The notes under the pieces: model-generated
What the model was told of the DNA's origin: nothing
What the model saw: only the letters and a program-made list of their open reading frames with translations
The model's database searches: none
In this document: piece after piece, positions 23,301 to 34,724 of the stretch
How positions within the stretch are numbered: the first letter of the stretch is position 1
How the letters are laid out: each line of letters opens with the position of its first letter
Program-made: the position numbers and the translations under genes
Origin: Chrysaora quinquecirrha
Taxonomy: Eukaryota; Cnidaria; Scyphozoa; Semaeostomeae; Pelagiidae
Assembly (NCBI GenBank): GCA_014526335.1
Contig: JACTAT010000029.1
Coordinates: 2,188,459 to 2,252,458, forward strand
Reading direction: 5' to 3'
Length of the DNA stretch: 64,000 nucleotides

Positions 23301-26300
23301 TTTAGAATTACCTTAAATCTCAAAGTAAATTGATTATTGGAATCTTCAGTACTTAGTACTGACTTTTCTTAGAGTTTCTTTAATACCTGTATTGTTGATA
23401 TAGCAGTTAAATATGAAAATGACCAAACCCATTTATCGATTGCTTTGGAATTCCTCTGGCTTTCCCATTTGTCGCACAAAAACACTCAAAAGCAGATGAA
23501 ACACGGGAAATAAAAGAAAATATTTCGTAGGAAATATTTTCCAGCGCTGAAGGTTCTTAGATCGTCCTAGAACGTGTACAGTCAAAGACGTGGGGACAGT
23601 GTGAATATCCCCCTCACGCTCCTGGTATTATTGCAGTAACCCTATAACAACCTAATATTAACCCCATTCAAGCTCTTCATGGGGTCACGCTGCCAAAACA
23701 TTTATCTATCTTATTTATTTTTTATCTTATTTTATTTTCTCAATTATACTATCATACTAACTATTGTACGTAATTATAGACTAATGTACAGTATCGATAG
23801 ATAGGTAGATAGACAGATTTTTTGGCTAATCGAGTAACTGGGTTTTTTATAAGGGGTTTCTTATAAAAAATTACGTGTAATTCATAATGATTGTACTGTA
23901 TAGTAAAAGTTCTTGACTTCTTTGATAAACATGATTTCAATTTGTGTTCTTTTCTTTTTAAGGTTATCCTTTGGGTCATTGATATCAGCTACGGATCCAG
24001 TTTGTACTCTTGCATTGTTCCAAACAATGAATGTTGATCAAGATTTATATGCTATTGTATTTGGGGAAAGCGTATTAAACGATGCTGTGTCTATTGTCTT
24101 GACTTTGTAAGTATAAGCCTCGATTTAGCTAGTTACACGGTACAATTTTCCTCCACAACTTATGTCGCAGGCTGCTGCAAGACAAATGCTGACTGACTGC
24201 CTAGTGTAACATGTCGTATCTGCATTTCTTTTCTTGCAACTAGACCATCGCTGCTCTCGCTATTGGATCAGGTGTAAATGGGCACTGTTTGAGATTCATT
24301 TGCGATACATTGATGAGTGGGCAGCTTATGAAACGCAGAGACAAACAGCTAATTGAAATCTATCCGTACTAGTGTCAACAGAGGCTTCCGCAGAAGATGA
24401 CGGCTGTTTCTCTTCTTTATTTTTTAACTTAGAATTCTTAAAAAAGTATAGAGTAATTCAGCGAATAATTTCCTTCGCTACATATTTTACACAGCTGAAA
24501 CTGAGCTGAACACCCTGAACACCTACACGTTTAATTTGTTAGATTCTCGTAGCTAAGAAAATTATTCCCATAATTCCCTTAGAATATCCTTGATAAAATC
24601 CACGGGACTGACAGAAAAGGCCGTCATCTTTTGCAGAAACTTCTATCCCTATAGACGTTTTCAAAGAGATCTTGGTCGGCGCGACATTTTTTATATTATT
24701 TTTTATATTATCTTTGTTGTTATATTAGTTTCTGTATTTTGATAAATTTAATGTAACTTTTAAAACTTTAATTTAGCGGCCCAAGCAAGATAAGCTCTGC
24801 TTCTCTTGGGTCGCGTAGAATACAAGTATTTTTAGCTTTTTATTTTGTAACCTTGTATTTTGCAAATAAATTTGAATTTGATTGAATTGAACTGAATTGA
24901 ATTGAAATTGAATTGAATTGAATTGAATTTTTTGAAACTGGTAGATATATTGAGTAAGGGAATCCTCTCCACGTGCGTTGACCTTGATTGCAGCCGCTTT
25001 ACGAGAGGTAATGCAGCAGATGCAAGTAACTCATAAAAAAGAAAACAGCCTATATGCCTCGTAGAGCAGATAAACTGGGACTTGAATCCATTTTCCCCCT
25101 TAATATCGATTAAACGTGAATTTGAAGCAAAATTTGCTGTAACATCTCTCCTGAAACGACTGCAATTCTGGTCTTTGAACGTGGAGACGATCGCCTAAAT
25201 CAATTTGTCTACCATTTTCCAGAAAAGTGTCGTGCCGACCCAGACCTCTTTGAAAAGGTCTCTTCTGTGCCCAACTTCCTACTCTCAAACGCTCTGGCCT
25301 TTTTACTATACAAGACCCGACTAGGGTTGTTGGAACCTTTAACCAACTTGCATGGTTAATTCGAGCTTTGTAAAGTGATGTCCAGCAATGTACATGTGTC
25401 TTGTGAAGTTTGATCGTTCAGCCTTAATCGAACATGTCTCACGATTCGGATTGTGTTTCCTTTTCTTTGACTTTGAAGTTACTTTTCCTTTTAGGACATT
25501 GGTAGCTGCAGCAAAGTCGATGGAAGGCGGTGATATTGTTTATGGCTCAATTGCTGGGCATGCAATTTCAAAGTTTTGCATGATGTTGTTTGTTTCTGCA
25601 TTAATTGGAATTGCCTTTGGACTGCTAAGTGCATTGGTATCCTTTTCGAAGTAGTCGAAGTATCATTAAGCAAGGGTTATGTTTATGAGTATACAACAAA
25701 CCTGTCTAACTGGGGCCTAGTTCATCCATAGAAGTTAGGCCGCAGCAAGCCAAGTGTTTATTTTATTCGGCCTTATTGTGACACAACTGCGACGTATGAA
25801 ACCAATACCAAAGTTAATCCCAACTACGCCACTATTGCGCCACTACTCAGCATCGAACGCATGCTGCATAAAACGCCTTAGCTACACCTTCATTCAGCTG
25901 ATTTAACTTCTACCTATGAATCAACAGCCGCACCTTTGGCGGAGTAAAGTGAAGGTGAAGGTGAAGGTGAAGGTGAAGGTGAAGTGGTGTTTTAGCGCCA
26001 GTCGCTAGGATCTCAGTAGTAGGTCAACTAATCGAGACCTCGACCCTGGCTGTGACTCTACCATGGCTGGGCTCGAACCCTGACCACACTGAGCTTCTGA
26101 CACCACGAGTCAGCTGGATTACACCACGACACCACCTTCAGTAAGGGCGAAGATAGAAGATTCACAACCGAATTAAATTCCCTGCAGCATAACTTCAATG
26201 CATAAGCTAGACCTAAGGCCCTATCCAAACGATATCTGCTGCACAAAAATTTTAAGATTTTCTTTATTAGCAATGTTTGAACGTTTGGTCACGTCTCGAA

Positions 26301-26953
26301 ACATTGCTTGACAAGCAGAATTTGCTCAGCATTGTTTCTGAAAAATTTTGTTTTTGAAAAACTTCAAACAACATTTTAAGCTTGTATCAAGCAAAAATTT
26401 TTCGCGAGCAATGTGTGGCCAAACAGTCAAACAAAAAGACGGGAGCTTCTGAAGAAGGAAGACGTTACGTTACTGACTATCGTGTCAATATGATGAAGTA
26501 AGTGAAAAGATTAAACATCACTTCACTTGATCTTTCTTTCATCATCTTGAACAGTGATAGGTCCTACATATTGTACTAAGCGCTCACTCAAATTTCCGGG
26601 GCTTTTTATAGGAAGGGCGTTCAAAAGAGGGTACATTAATTTCACCCATTTGAAATAAACAAAGCCTGATCCTCTCGATTCTATTGCAATCAGAATCGGT
26701 CTAAATCAGAACCCTCCAAATTATGTAAAAGTCATTTTTTTCAGCTTGTATTTCTTTTTTGATTGCTCCCTTTGTTCAAGACTTTGTTATTTGCTTGTTT
26801 TATGGCTTTGTCATCACTGTATGTCTCTTAATACCAATGTTTGTTGTGATCATTCTTAACGATGAAGGTTTTCAAATACTGCAATTTCAAAGGTCACCCT
26901 TCTCTGGAAATCGCTACCATGATCATCTTTGCGTACATGCCGTATGGTCTGTC
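17850..26953 (+). CDS. SLC9A8: SLC9A8 (NHE8)-like Na+/H+ exchanger, internally deleted and truncated
   Basis: Exons joining in frame: 17850-17944 (ATG and hydrophobic N-terminus), 19232-19398, 20505-20585 ([13 protein letters not shown]), 20939-21006, a remnant 22268-22321 ([18 protein letters not shown]), 22933-22967 ([12 protein letters not shown]), 23963-24106 ([17 protein letters not shown] and [16 protein letters not shown]), 25495-25636, and 26868-26953 ([18 protein letters not shown]). The order and motifs follow NHE8: FGSLISA-DPV is the ion-pathway core and NDAVSIVLT the next conserved helix. NHE8 exchanges Na+ for H+ in Golgi and apical membranes. Two defects: the stretch holding the RPNMFFLLLLPPIIFE-type helix is absent between 21006 and 22268, and LINE sequence abuts the remnant exon; and the frame breaks off inside the last exon at the start of the repeated block. 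Nothing encoding the following LSGIMAILF helix was found downstream. It is probably a broken copy, or the assembly is wrong here. Confidence 0.82.
18388..19012. repeat. MITE-like element with CCCC(G/T)GGGG ends
   Basis: It begins CCCCGGGGGGTACACTATG and ends with GAACCCCTGGGGT; GGGTAC/GTACCC words also mirror each other near the ends. Inside, ATTTTCA..ATTTTGGTAT repeats about every 50 bp (18440-18570). It lies in intron 1 of the exchanger gene. Confidence 0.55.
19470..20410 (+). repeat. (GAT/GGT)n microsatellite tract
   Basis: Nearly 1 kb of ATGATG, GGTGAT and GACAGTGAT variants, with three similar sub-blocks (about 19590-19850, 19820-20040 and 20040-20345). It lies in intron 2 of the exchanger gene. 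Met-rich or Ser/His-rich reading frames here are artefacts. Confidence 0.9.
21025..21482. repeat. MITE-like element rich in GTCGC words
   Basis: It starts TTAAGCCGCGACC and ends GTGTAGCCGCGGCTTGA, imperfect inverted ends. The interior repeats GTGTAGCC and GTCGC many times. It lies directly after exon 4 of the exchanger gene. Confidence 0.6.
21960..22266 (+). mobile_element. LINE fragment (reverse-transcriptase C-terminal region), decayed
   Basis: With frameshifts, the + strand reads [11 protein letters not shown], then a [24 protein letters not shown] stretch, then [12 protein letters not shown]. These are typical of the region after the polymerase palm in CR1/L2/RTE-type LINEs. Its 3' limit falls exactly where the exchanger exon remnant begins. 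Confidence 0.65.
22330..22890. repeat. MITE-like repeat with AAGCAATGTT words
   Basis: Inverted words (AAACATTGCT and AGCAATGTTTG) recur through the tract. The right end GATCGTTTGGCCAGGGCC is the inverse of GGCCCTATCCAAACGAT at 26217. Confidence 0.5.
24660..24935 (+). mobile_element. LINE 3' end with hairpin and (GAATT)n tail
   Basis: The arms GCGGCCCAAG and CTTGGGTCGC form a hairpin, followed by TTTGCAAATAAATTTGAATTTG and a run of TTGAA repeats. This 3' tail structure is common in anthozoan L2/RTE-like LINEs (family recalled, not searched). Confidence 0.55.
25935..26145 (-). repeat. tRNA-derived SINE with (GGTGAA)n tail
   Basis: The - strand head reads GTGGTGTCGTGGTGTAATCC, then box-B-like GGGTTCGAGCCC. 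The (GGTGAA)n tail is at 25943-25985. Same family as 7290-7475. Confidence 0.75.
26215..26430. repeat. MITE-like repeat, GGCCCTATCCAAACG end
   Basis: It starts GGCCCTATCCAAACGATAT and ends GCAATGTGTGGCCAAACAG. The interior has the AACATTGCTTGACAAGCA family words. Confidence 0.5.
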
Positions 26954-27587
26954 CTCTTCCACGGGGCAGATTTCATCATTTCATCTTGCCCCACTGGAAC
27001 ATAAATTTATTTCATCTGTTTCGTATTTCATAGCCGACAAAAAGAGAACAGTCAGTTGCTTTTATTGCCTTGGAAATATCGTTCAGCATGAATTCACAAA
27101 CATCATGTTATTCGTCATTGAAAACTCTTAGCAATATGGAGGCTCAGCAAAAATAAGGTATACTCTTATAACAAACTGTGTGCTGTACATACAATTTTTT
27201 AATAAGCACCTTGACGTGCGTCCAGCCCTCAAAATTGCTTAAAATTTTTGACATTTCAGCCCTCAAAGTTGCTTAAACGTTGCTTAACATTTTTGTACCT
27301 ACTAACCACCCTGACTTCGCGGGTCAAAATCGGCATCTGTTAGCCTTACAACATGACTTTTGGGAGACAGCAAGTGGAAAATCGTTAGCTAACGAACTTC
27401 AACATGCAAAACATAAGAACGAAGAACAATTTCCTAACACAAGAAAGAGAATAAGCTTGGTTATTTGACTTCTTAGTTGCTTACAGTAATTCAATTGAGC
27501 CCTCAATTTGCTTCATGTTAAGGTCAGTTCAGTCAGTTCAGTGTCAGGTCAGTTCAAAAAAGAGTGTAATGGCACCTGGCACCATAC

Positions 27588-28022
27588 CTTTACTTTCAGT
27601 TTCCTCCTCTATGCCCTTTTCGGATCCATCGAAATCTCTCAATTCAAAGTCGTCATCTTCCTCAGCATCTTAAATGTGAATTTTTGGCATTTAGTTGCAT
27701 TAAACTTAAAAAAGACACATGACAAAAAACGCACGCAGTCTATTTATGTCACGTCTTTAAAACGCAGCTGTAAAAAAGAGTTAAAATGTCAAAATGGCCA
27801 ATCAAATGGGGGTTACTTTGGAAAAGATTACTCGGGTAGGCCTAACAATTTCGGGGCTTGCAGTGCTGGATTTAGGAAGTACGAAAGAAGTATTATGTTA
27901 TTAGGAAGCCCTGACCAATCAATCTGTTCATAAAATTTGCTAAAAATAGCAATGGCAACCAAACTTACTGCAAACAGCAAAGGCAAAACCAAGAACAAGG
28001 GCCAAAACCAAACTGTCTTCAT
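27588..28022 (-). pseudogene. Secreted cationic peptide gene, copy A (truncated)
   Basis: The signal exon is 27969-28022 (starts MKTVWF, GTAAGT donor). It is one base shorter than intact copies because GGTTTTGG replaces GGTTTTTGG, which shifts the frame. The acidic propeptide exon is 27588-27668. No four-cysteine exon follows on the - strand, because the block ends at 26954 against the exchanger exon. In the matching copy D the equivalent third exon lies beyond that breakpoint. Confidence 0.7.
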
Positions 28023-28282
28023 TTTGAAGCTTTAATTCAGATCGACCCTGTAAAACCAACAATATATATTTGTTAATAATTAATCAAATATATAATTAAA
28101 ATAGATTCATACAAACAAGGTTATAAAGGAAACAGTGAAAAGCGCAGAAAAATATTCGGTGATCTAGGAATTCAGGCATTCCATACGAACCTGGAGATAA
28201 GATACTGAACACAAATAGCAACAAAATAAGTAAACTTTAGTTGCTGCGCTGCACTGTAAAACTACTTTCTCCTGCTATCTCT

Positions 28283-28975
28283 CTCTCGTCTTATATCAAG
28301 TTATAGAAAAGCCTCAGCGTCCAATCAGATCGTTTGATTTCTAAATGAAACCAGTCAGGAGGGCAAACCTTCTTCAAATTCTTCCGCCTCACAAAAGGAC
28401 GAACTTTGTGCCAGCGGGAAAACCATTCATGTCTTTGTAAAAATTCTTCCGCACAGTCTTTTATCCAGCGGAAAAACCATTCATTTATTTTTGAAAAAGC
28501 ATTATTGTTTGGTAAAGTCCTAACATCCAATCAGATCGTTAGACTACCAGGACTTTGGAAAAATTCTTCCGCCCAGCTAAGGGCCTTTTATCCAGCCGAA
28601 AAACCATTCATTTATTTTTGAAAAAGCATTATTGTTTGGTTAAGTCCTAACATCCAATCAGATCGTTAGACTACCAGGTCTTTGTAAAAATTCTTCCGCC
28701 CAACTGAGGGCCTTTTATCCAGCTGAAAAACCATTCATTTATTTTTGAACAAGCATTATTGTTTAGTTAAGTCTCAACAGCCAATCAGATCGTTCGACTA
28801 CCAGGTCTTTGTAAAAATTCTTCCGCCCAACTGAGGGCCTTTTATCCAGCTGAAAACCATTCATTTATTTTTGAACAAGCATTATTGTTTGATAAAGTGC
28901 TATCAACCAATCAGATCGTTCGACTACAAGGTCTTTGTAAAATTCTTCCGCCCAGCTAAGGGCCTTTCAATTATG
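28283..28975 (-). promoter_or_regulatory. Putative promoter and tandem CCAAT-bearing upstream repeats, copy A
   Basis: On the - strand a TATA-like GATATAAG (28290-28297) is preceded about 25-30 bp upstream by CTGATTGG, an inverted CCAAT box (28321-28328). Further upstream, about five tandem units of 110-130 bp repeat CCAATCAGATCGTT together with CTTCCGCCCA and CCATTCATTTATT. The same arrangement precedes the other copies. Promoter function is inferred. Confidence 0.5.
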
Positions 28976-29290
28976 TCCGAAGGACATATTAAGAGGGTGT
29001 TCGTTGTAATAGGCATATAGGAATATAGGCATATAGGCATATAGGCATATAGGCATATAGACGCTCTTTCGTGCCAAAACGTAACAAAAGATAGACCACA
29101 AATAATAGAAATTAAACTTTGAAATCGCCGTTAAGTGTTGTCGTTAGTGACATAATTAACAAGATGCAATTGCTTGCCAAAAACATCAATTAGTATCAAC
29201 TGTTAGTGTAGCGCAATGGAATAATGCGCTTGTTTCTTGCGCTAAGGGTTGCGAGCTCGATCCAGACGCAGGAAACTAAAAATTTGACAC
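28975..29290 (+). repeat. AGGCATAT minisatellite and tRNA-like SINE head
   Basis: AGGCATAT units tandemly repeat near 29010-29060, next to the palindrome TCCGAAGGACAT. At about 29205-29280 follows a tRNA-like segment with TAGCGCAATGG and GAGCTCGATCC. The same order recurs at 43930-44240. Confidence 0.6.
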
Positions 29291-29869
29291 CAAGATTTTC
29301 TCGCAAAAAAGCCGCCTCGGTCGGGCTTCAAAAAAAGGTTTGACTACAATATTGCAAAATGATGCTCAAATCTAATTTGATTTTATTTTTTATTTTGAAA
29401 TATTTTCATACAATTTTTGATTGGGTTGTTATTCTCAGAGGTTTCTAGAAGTCCTCTTACATGTAAGATATTTTCGTGTGAAGAGAGGAGGAGATCGTGG
29501 CGCAGAAGAAATTGTTGCCAAGTTAGACAGAAGATATTTTTTCAAAACAGTTTGCGGCTTCGAGAATCATCTGAAAATAAATGGTTCAAAGTTGGCAATC
29601 AATTCGTCAAAGTGCTACTAATTATCGAATATAGTCATCTGCATAGTATGCGAATTCTTATGATAGCTTTTGGGGATTCTAGAATTAAATTCATCATTTG
29701 AAGCGAAGATTACAGGTTTCGGTGCACTGAGGGGAGTTATTTGTTACACAGTTAACCTATGAGTTCAAATTTATTAGTAAATATACGTTACTAGAGGTTT
29801 TCTATTTTCGATTCAAAGCTTTGGGATTCTTCAAGGAAAGATTCATCTGATCACATTGTCAAAAATCTC

Positions 29870-30143
29870 ATCATCATCATAATGGATCATTATCATCATC
29901 ACCATCATTATCACAATCACAAATCTTTATCTTCAACATGATCATCATTGTTGAAGCAGATGATGATCATGTTGAAACGATGATGATGATGTTGAAGACG
30001 ATGATGATCATGTTGAGGACGGTGATCATCATTTTCTTCTTCAACGTGATCATCATCATCGTTGTCGTCGTCGTCGAGCATCATATTCATCACCATGATC
30101 GTCTTTATCATGATCATTATGGTCATTATCATCCTCTTCAAAG

Positions 30144-30190
<47 letters not shown>

Positions 30191-30315
30191 TTCATCATCA
30201 TCATCATCATCATCACCAACATAAGCATCATTCTCATCATCGTTGCCTTCTTCTTCGTCATCTTCGTCATTATTAACATCATCTTCATCATTATCATCAT
30301 CATCTTTAGCGTCCT
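29870..30315. repeat. (TCATCA)n microsatellite tract, block 1
   Basis: Long TCATCATCA runs with GATGATCATGTTGA variants. The block 2 counterpart is at 44830-45272. His-, Ser- or Met-rich frames here are artefacts. Confidence 0.9.
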
Positions 30316-30754
30316 TCGGTACACGTTTTTATTTTATAAGAAAGTTTTTTTGGGCCAGTATTGAAACTTTCTTAGATATTTCATATTTTCAGTACCAAAA
30401 CTTTCTTGTGACTTTTTTAGGAAAATTTTTGGAATGTAGTATTTCTGCAAACGCACAGTTTAAGGCACTGTATTTGTTGCACAAATATCACGTTTTCCAT
30501 AGAAAATGGTCATAAGACTCGTGTAATAGCAAGATGAACGACTGAACAGAAGAGCGAAAACAGAACATAGAGCATTAAGAGTGAAAATATAACACAGAAC
30601 TTTCTTAAGTTTCAAGAATCCAGTATTGAACTTTCTTAAGTTTTTAAGATTTTGAGCACCACTTTCTTATAAACCACTTTCTTATTAAAAAAAACGTGAA
30701 AAAATACACAAAAGTCAGCACAAAGACAGAAGTTCAATATCTTGTTTTAGTTCT

Positions 30755-31725
30755 TCACCATCTTCTTCTTCTTCCCCAACCACCCCACGATGCACATCGA
30801 CGACGACATGTGCTACTGCATGCAGTGATAGAGGTACAAACAGTCACCATTGGATCTATTGGGAAACAATCACTTTATTAAAAACTCGTGCCAGTGACGG
30901 CGCGTGACGATTTTTTCAGGTGGGACACATCACTATTCACAGACAAAGATATCACACTCGTGTATCCACGTCTTCTTTGTTCCCAACCAGGGTTTAAGGC
31001 CCGGCCAACATAGGGTTCGGTTCAGGGTGGAAATAGGGCTGTCTGAATAGGGCTTTCTGTTTGGCAACAGATATATACAACACTAATAATGTCTTATATA
31101 TTCCATAAATCACATCAATAAAATCACAGGGATTCAGCAGCGCTTCGGTCGCTCAGTGGATTAGTACCTGCGACATGAATCATAAGGTCGGGGCGGGGGG
31201 GTCGATCCACGAAACCACCGTATGTTTTAGATTTAGTTTTCCAAAAAATTTTTATGTCTGATGAGCACTTCCAAGATCTACCCGTATGTAGCATACCTTT
31301 ACTTTCAGTATCCTCCTCTATGCCCTTTTCGGATCCATCGAAATCTCTCAATTCAAAGTCTTCCTCTTCCTCAGCATCTTAAATGTGAATTTTTGGCATT
31401 TAGTTGCATTAAACTTAAAAAGACACATGACAAAAACGCACGCAGTCTATTTATGTCACGTCTTTAAAACGCAGCTGTAAAAAGAGTTAAAATGTCAAAA
31501 TGGCCAATCAAATGGGGTTACTTTGGAAAAGATTACTCAGGTAGGCCTAACAATTTCGGCTTGCAGTGCTGGATTTAGGAAGTACGAAAGAAGTATTATG
31601 TTATTAGGAAGCCCTGACCAATCAATTCGTTCCTAAATTTTGCTAAAATAGCAATGGCAACCAAAACTTACTGCAAAAGCAAAGGCAAAACCAAGAACAA
31701 GGACCAAGAACCAAACTGTCTTCAT
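30755..31725 (-). pseudogene. Secreted cationic peptide gene, copy B (signal exon frameshifted)
   Basis: The signal exon is 31672-31725, one base short (GCTTTTGCA in place of GCTGTTTGCA), so it no longer joins the propeptide exon in frame. The propeptide exon 31297-31377 and the four-cysteine exon 30755-30855 are intact; the latter matches copy E. A tRNA-like SINE lies in intron 2 at about 31128-31220. Either a recent pseudogene or a one-base assembly error. Confidence 0.7.
31128..31220 (+). repeat. tRNA-like SINE head in intron 2 of the peptide genes
   Basis: GGTCGCTCAGTGGATTAG resembles box A and GGGTCGATCC resembles box B. Further copies lie at about 33582-33675, 46577-46668 and 49044-49135, always between the propeptide exon and the cysteine exon. 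Confidence 0.55.
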
Positions 31726-33206
31726 TTTGAAGCTCTAATTCAGATCGAACCTGTAAAGCGAATAATATATATCGATTAATAATTATTATAAATATATAAT
31801 TAATATCGATACACACAAACAAAGTTATAAAGGAAACAGTGACAAAATGCAGAAAAATATTCGGTGATCTAGAAATTCAAGCATTCCATACGAACCTGGA
31901 GATAAGATACTGAACATAAATAGCAACAAAATAAGTAAACTTTAGTTGCTGCACTGCACTGTAAAACTGCAGTCTCCTGCTCTCTCTCTCTCTCGTCTTA
32001 TATCAAGCTATAGAAAAGCCTCAGCGTCCAATCAGATCGTTTGATTTCTAAATGAAACCAGTCAGGAGGGCAAACCTTCTTCAAATTCTTCCGCCTCACA
32101 AAAGGACGAACTTTGTGCCAGCGGGAAAACCATTCATGTCTTTGTAAAAATTCTTCCGCCCAGCTAAGGGCCTTTCATCCAGCCGAAAAACCATTCATTT
32201 ATTTTTGAAAAAGCATTGTTGTTTGGTTAAGTCTTAACAGCCAATCAGATCGTTCGACTACAAGGTCTTTGGAAAAACCCTACTGCACTAACGCGTTTCA
32301 GCGGAAAAACTATTCATTAATTGGTGAAAAAACATTCCAACGCGCAGAAAACCATCGACGCCGTCCCGCAGGTCCTAGATTTGCCTAGCCTGCGTGCAGA
32401 GACAACTCTTTCTCATCAAAAGTGTTACTTATTAAAGTCCTTATTATTACTTTCTCTTATATCCCTGTTACGTTAATTTGATGTCATGTGATTAATCAGT
32501 CTTCCTCGTGTGATTAATCAGCATTTACTTCGATGAAATATTGGCTGGTTGTTAAAATGTATTTGCTTCGAACGGTGGAAACTGCTTGCGAGTTTCTTTT
32601 AGTTTATTTCGTCAGTTTACTCTTTGTTAAAGCTAAAGCCCTTTGTGTTGTATGTGACGTCACAACCATTTTTAACCAAAGGGCAGAACTCATATGGGTA
32701 CCCTGTTAAATAAACGGGGTCTCATGGATACCCAGATCCGGCTCAAAATGCACAGGAAGAGAAGCCGAATCAGCATTGTGTTTCAAACACCAATCAGCTT
32801 GCGGTATTTCGCAGAAAGACCAATGAAAATTAACTGAAGAGTTCAAGTGAGAAAACAAACTCTTTTTGTCTACACTGAACCGGGTTGTTGTTTCTGATGA
32901 TGTGGACGGATTCCAAAACGCTGAGATGAAACAAGTAGCTAACTAGGCTGCCAATTATTCGAAAAGCCTCTCGTTCTAATTCTCTGCACAATTTGGCCCT
33001 ATTGGTGGTGGTGATCTAGTAAATGCTGTCCTATGTTTGCCCGAAAACGTTTCCGCTGTTTATCACGACTTTGCAGAATAAAACAGAAGACAGTGCAAAC
33101 AGACAACGTTTGGTAAGCATACGTGCATGTGCATACATAATAAAAATCGCCAAAAAAACACAAAAGTCAGCACAAAGACAGAAGTTCAATATCTTGTTTT
33201 AGTTCT

Positions 33207-34152
33207 TCACCATCTTCTTCTTCTTCTTCCCCAACCACCCCACGATGCACATCGACGACGACACATGCTACTGCATGCAGTGATAGAGGTACAAACAGTC
33301 ACCATTGGATCTATTGGGAAACAATCACTTTATTAAAAACTCGTGCCAGTGACGGCGCGTGACGATTTTTTCAGGTGGGACACATCACTATTCACAGACA
33401 AAGATATCACACTCGTGTATCCACGTCTTCTTTGTTCCCAACCAGGGTTTAAGGCCCGGCCAACATAGGGTTCGGTTCAGGGTGGAAATAGGGCTGTCTG
33501 AATAGGGCTTTCTTTTGGCAACAGATATACGCAACATTAATAACATCTACATGTTCCATAAATCACATCAATAAAATCACAGGGATTCAGCAGCGCTTCG
33601 GTCGCTCAGTGGATTAGTACCTGCGACATGAATCATAAAGTCGGGGCGGGGGGGGGAAGATCCACGAAACCACCGTATGTTTTAGATTTAGTTTTCCAAA
33701 AAAATTTTATGTCTGATGAGCACTTCCAAGATCTACCCGTATGTAGCATACCTTTACTTTCAGTTTCCTCCTCTATGCCCTTTTCGGATCCATCGAAATC
33801 TCTCAATTCAAAGTCTTCCTCTTCCTCAGCATCTTAAATGTGAATTTTTGGCATTTAGTTGCATTAAACTTAAAAAAGACACATGACAAAAAACGCACTC
33901 TATTCATGTCGCGTCTTTAAAACGCAGCTGTAAAGAGTTAAAATGTCAAAATGGCCAATCAAATGGTTACTTTGGAAAAGAGTACTCGGGTAGGCCTAAC
34001 AATTTCGGGGCTTGCAGTGCTGGATTTAGGAAGTACGAAAGAAGTATTATTTTATTAGGAAGCCCTGACCAATCCATTCGTTCATAAACCCAACTTACTG
34101 CAAACAGCAAAGGCAAAACCAAGAACAAGGGCCAAAACCAAACTGTCTTCAT
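33207..34152 (-). pseudogene. Secreted cationic peptide gene, copy C (signal exon frameshifted)
   Basis: The signal exon is 34099-34152 (one T missing in GGTTTTTGG), the propeptide exon 33752-33832 and the four-cysteine exon 33207-33310. The last two are intact and match copy F. TATA-like and CCAAT elements lie upstream near 34405-34445. Either decay or a consensus error would explain the single-base loss. Confidence 0.7.
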
Positions 34153-34724
34153 TTTTGAAGCTTTAATTCAGATCGACCCTGTAAATGAAACAATTGATTA
34201 ATAATTAATCATATATATAATTAAAATAGATACATACAAACAAAGTTATAAAGGGAAACAGTGAAAAACGCAGAAAAAATATTCGGTGATCTAGAAATGG
34301 CATTCCATACGAACCTGGAGATAAGATACTGAACACAAATAGCAACGAAACTTTAGTTGCTGCACTGCACTGCAAAACTACTTTCTCCTGCTATCTCTCT
34401 CGTCTTATATCAAGTTATAGAAAAGCCTCAGCGTCCAATCAGATCGTTTGATTTTTAATGAAACCAGCCGCGAGACAAAACCTTCCTTAATTTCTTCCGC
34501 CTCACAAAAGGACGAACTTTGTGCCAGCGGAAAAACCATTCATGTCTTTGTAAAATTCTTCCCCCCAAAGGCTCTTTTGATCCAGCGGAAAAACCATTCA
34601 TTTATTGTTGAGAAAGCATTTTGTTTGGTAAAGTCCTAACATCCAATCAGATCACTTGATTTTTAATGAAACCAGCCGCGAGACAAAACCTTCCTTAATT
34701 TCTTCCGCCTCACAAAAGAACGAA

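Larger units (their letters stand above)
26954..34724. repeat. Segmental duplication, block 1 (peptide-gene copies A-C)
   Basis: From CTCTTCCACGGGGCAGATTT onward, this block matches 41687-50602 over most of its length, with a few inserted or missing pieces. It carries three - strand secreted-peptide gene copies. Compared with block 2 it has many small deletions, often in homopolymers: ATGGTTAC here against ATGGGGGTTAC, and GTAAAGAG against GTAAAAAAAGAG. Its left edge lies inside the exchanger exon; its right side is interrupted by the GTAC-satellite element at 34725. Confidence 0.85.

Noticed and set aside
27280..27470. Possible alternative third exon for peptide copy A after an AACAG acceptor
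   Set aside because: The frame is short, has no cysteines and is also present inside intron 2 of copy D, which has its own cysteine exon.
29917..30364. His/Ile/Met-rich frames in both TCATCA tracts
   Set aside because: Microsatellite artefacts, also at 44876-45425.
30696..30881. + strand frame with LVLVLHHLLLLP, repeated near 33127, 41155, 46140 and 48569
   Set aside because: It is the opposite strand of the spliced cysteine exon; only the - strand has matching splice sites and phases.
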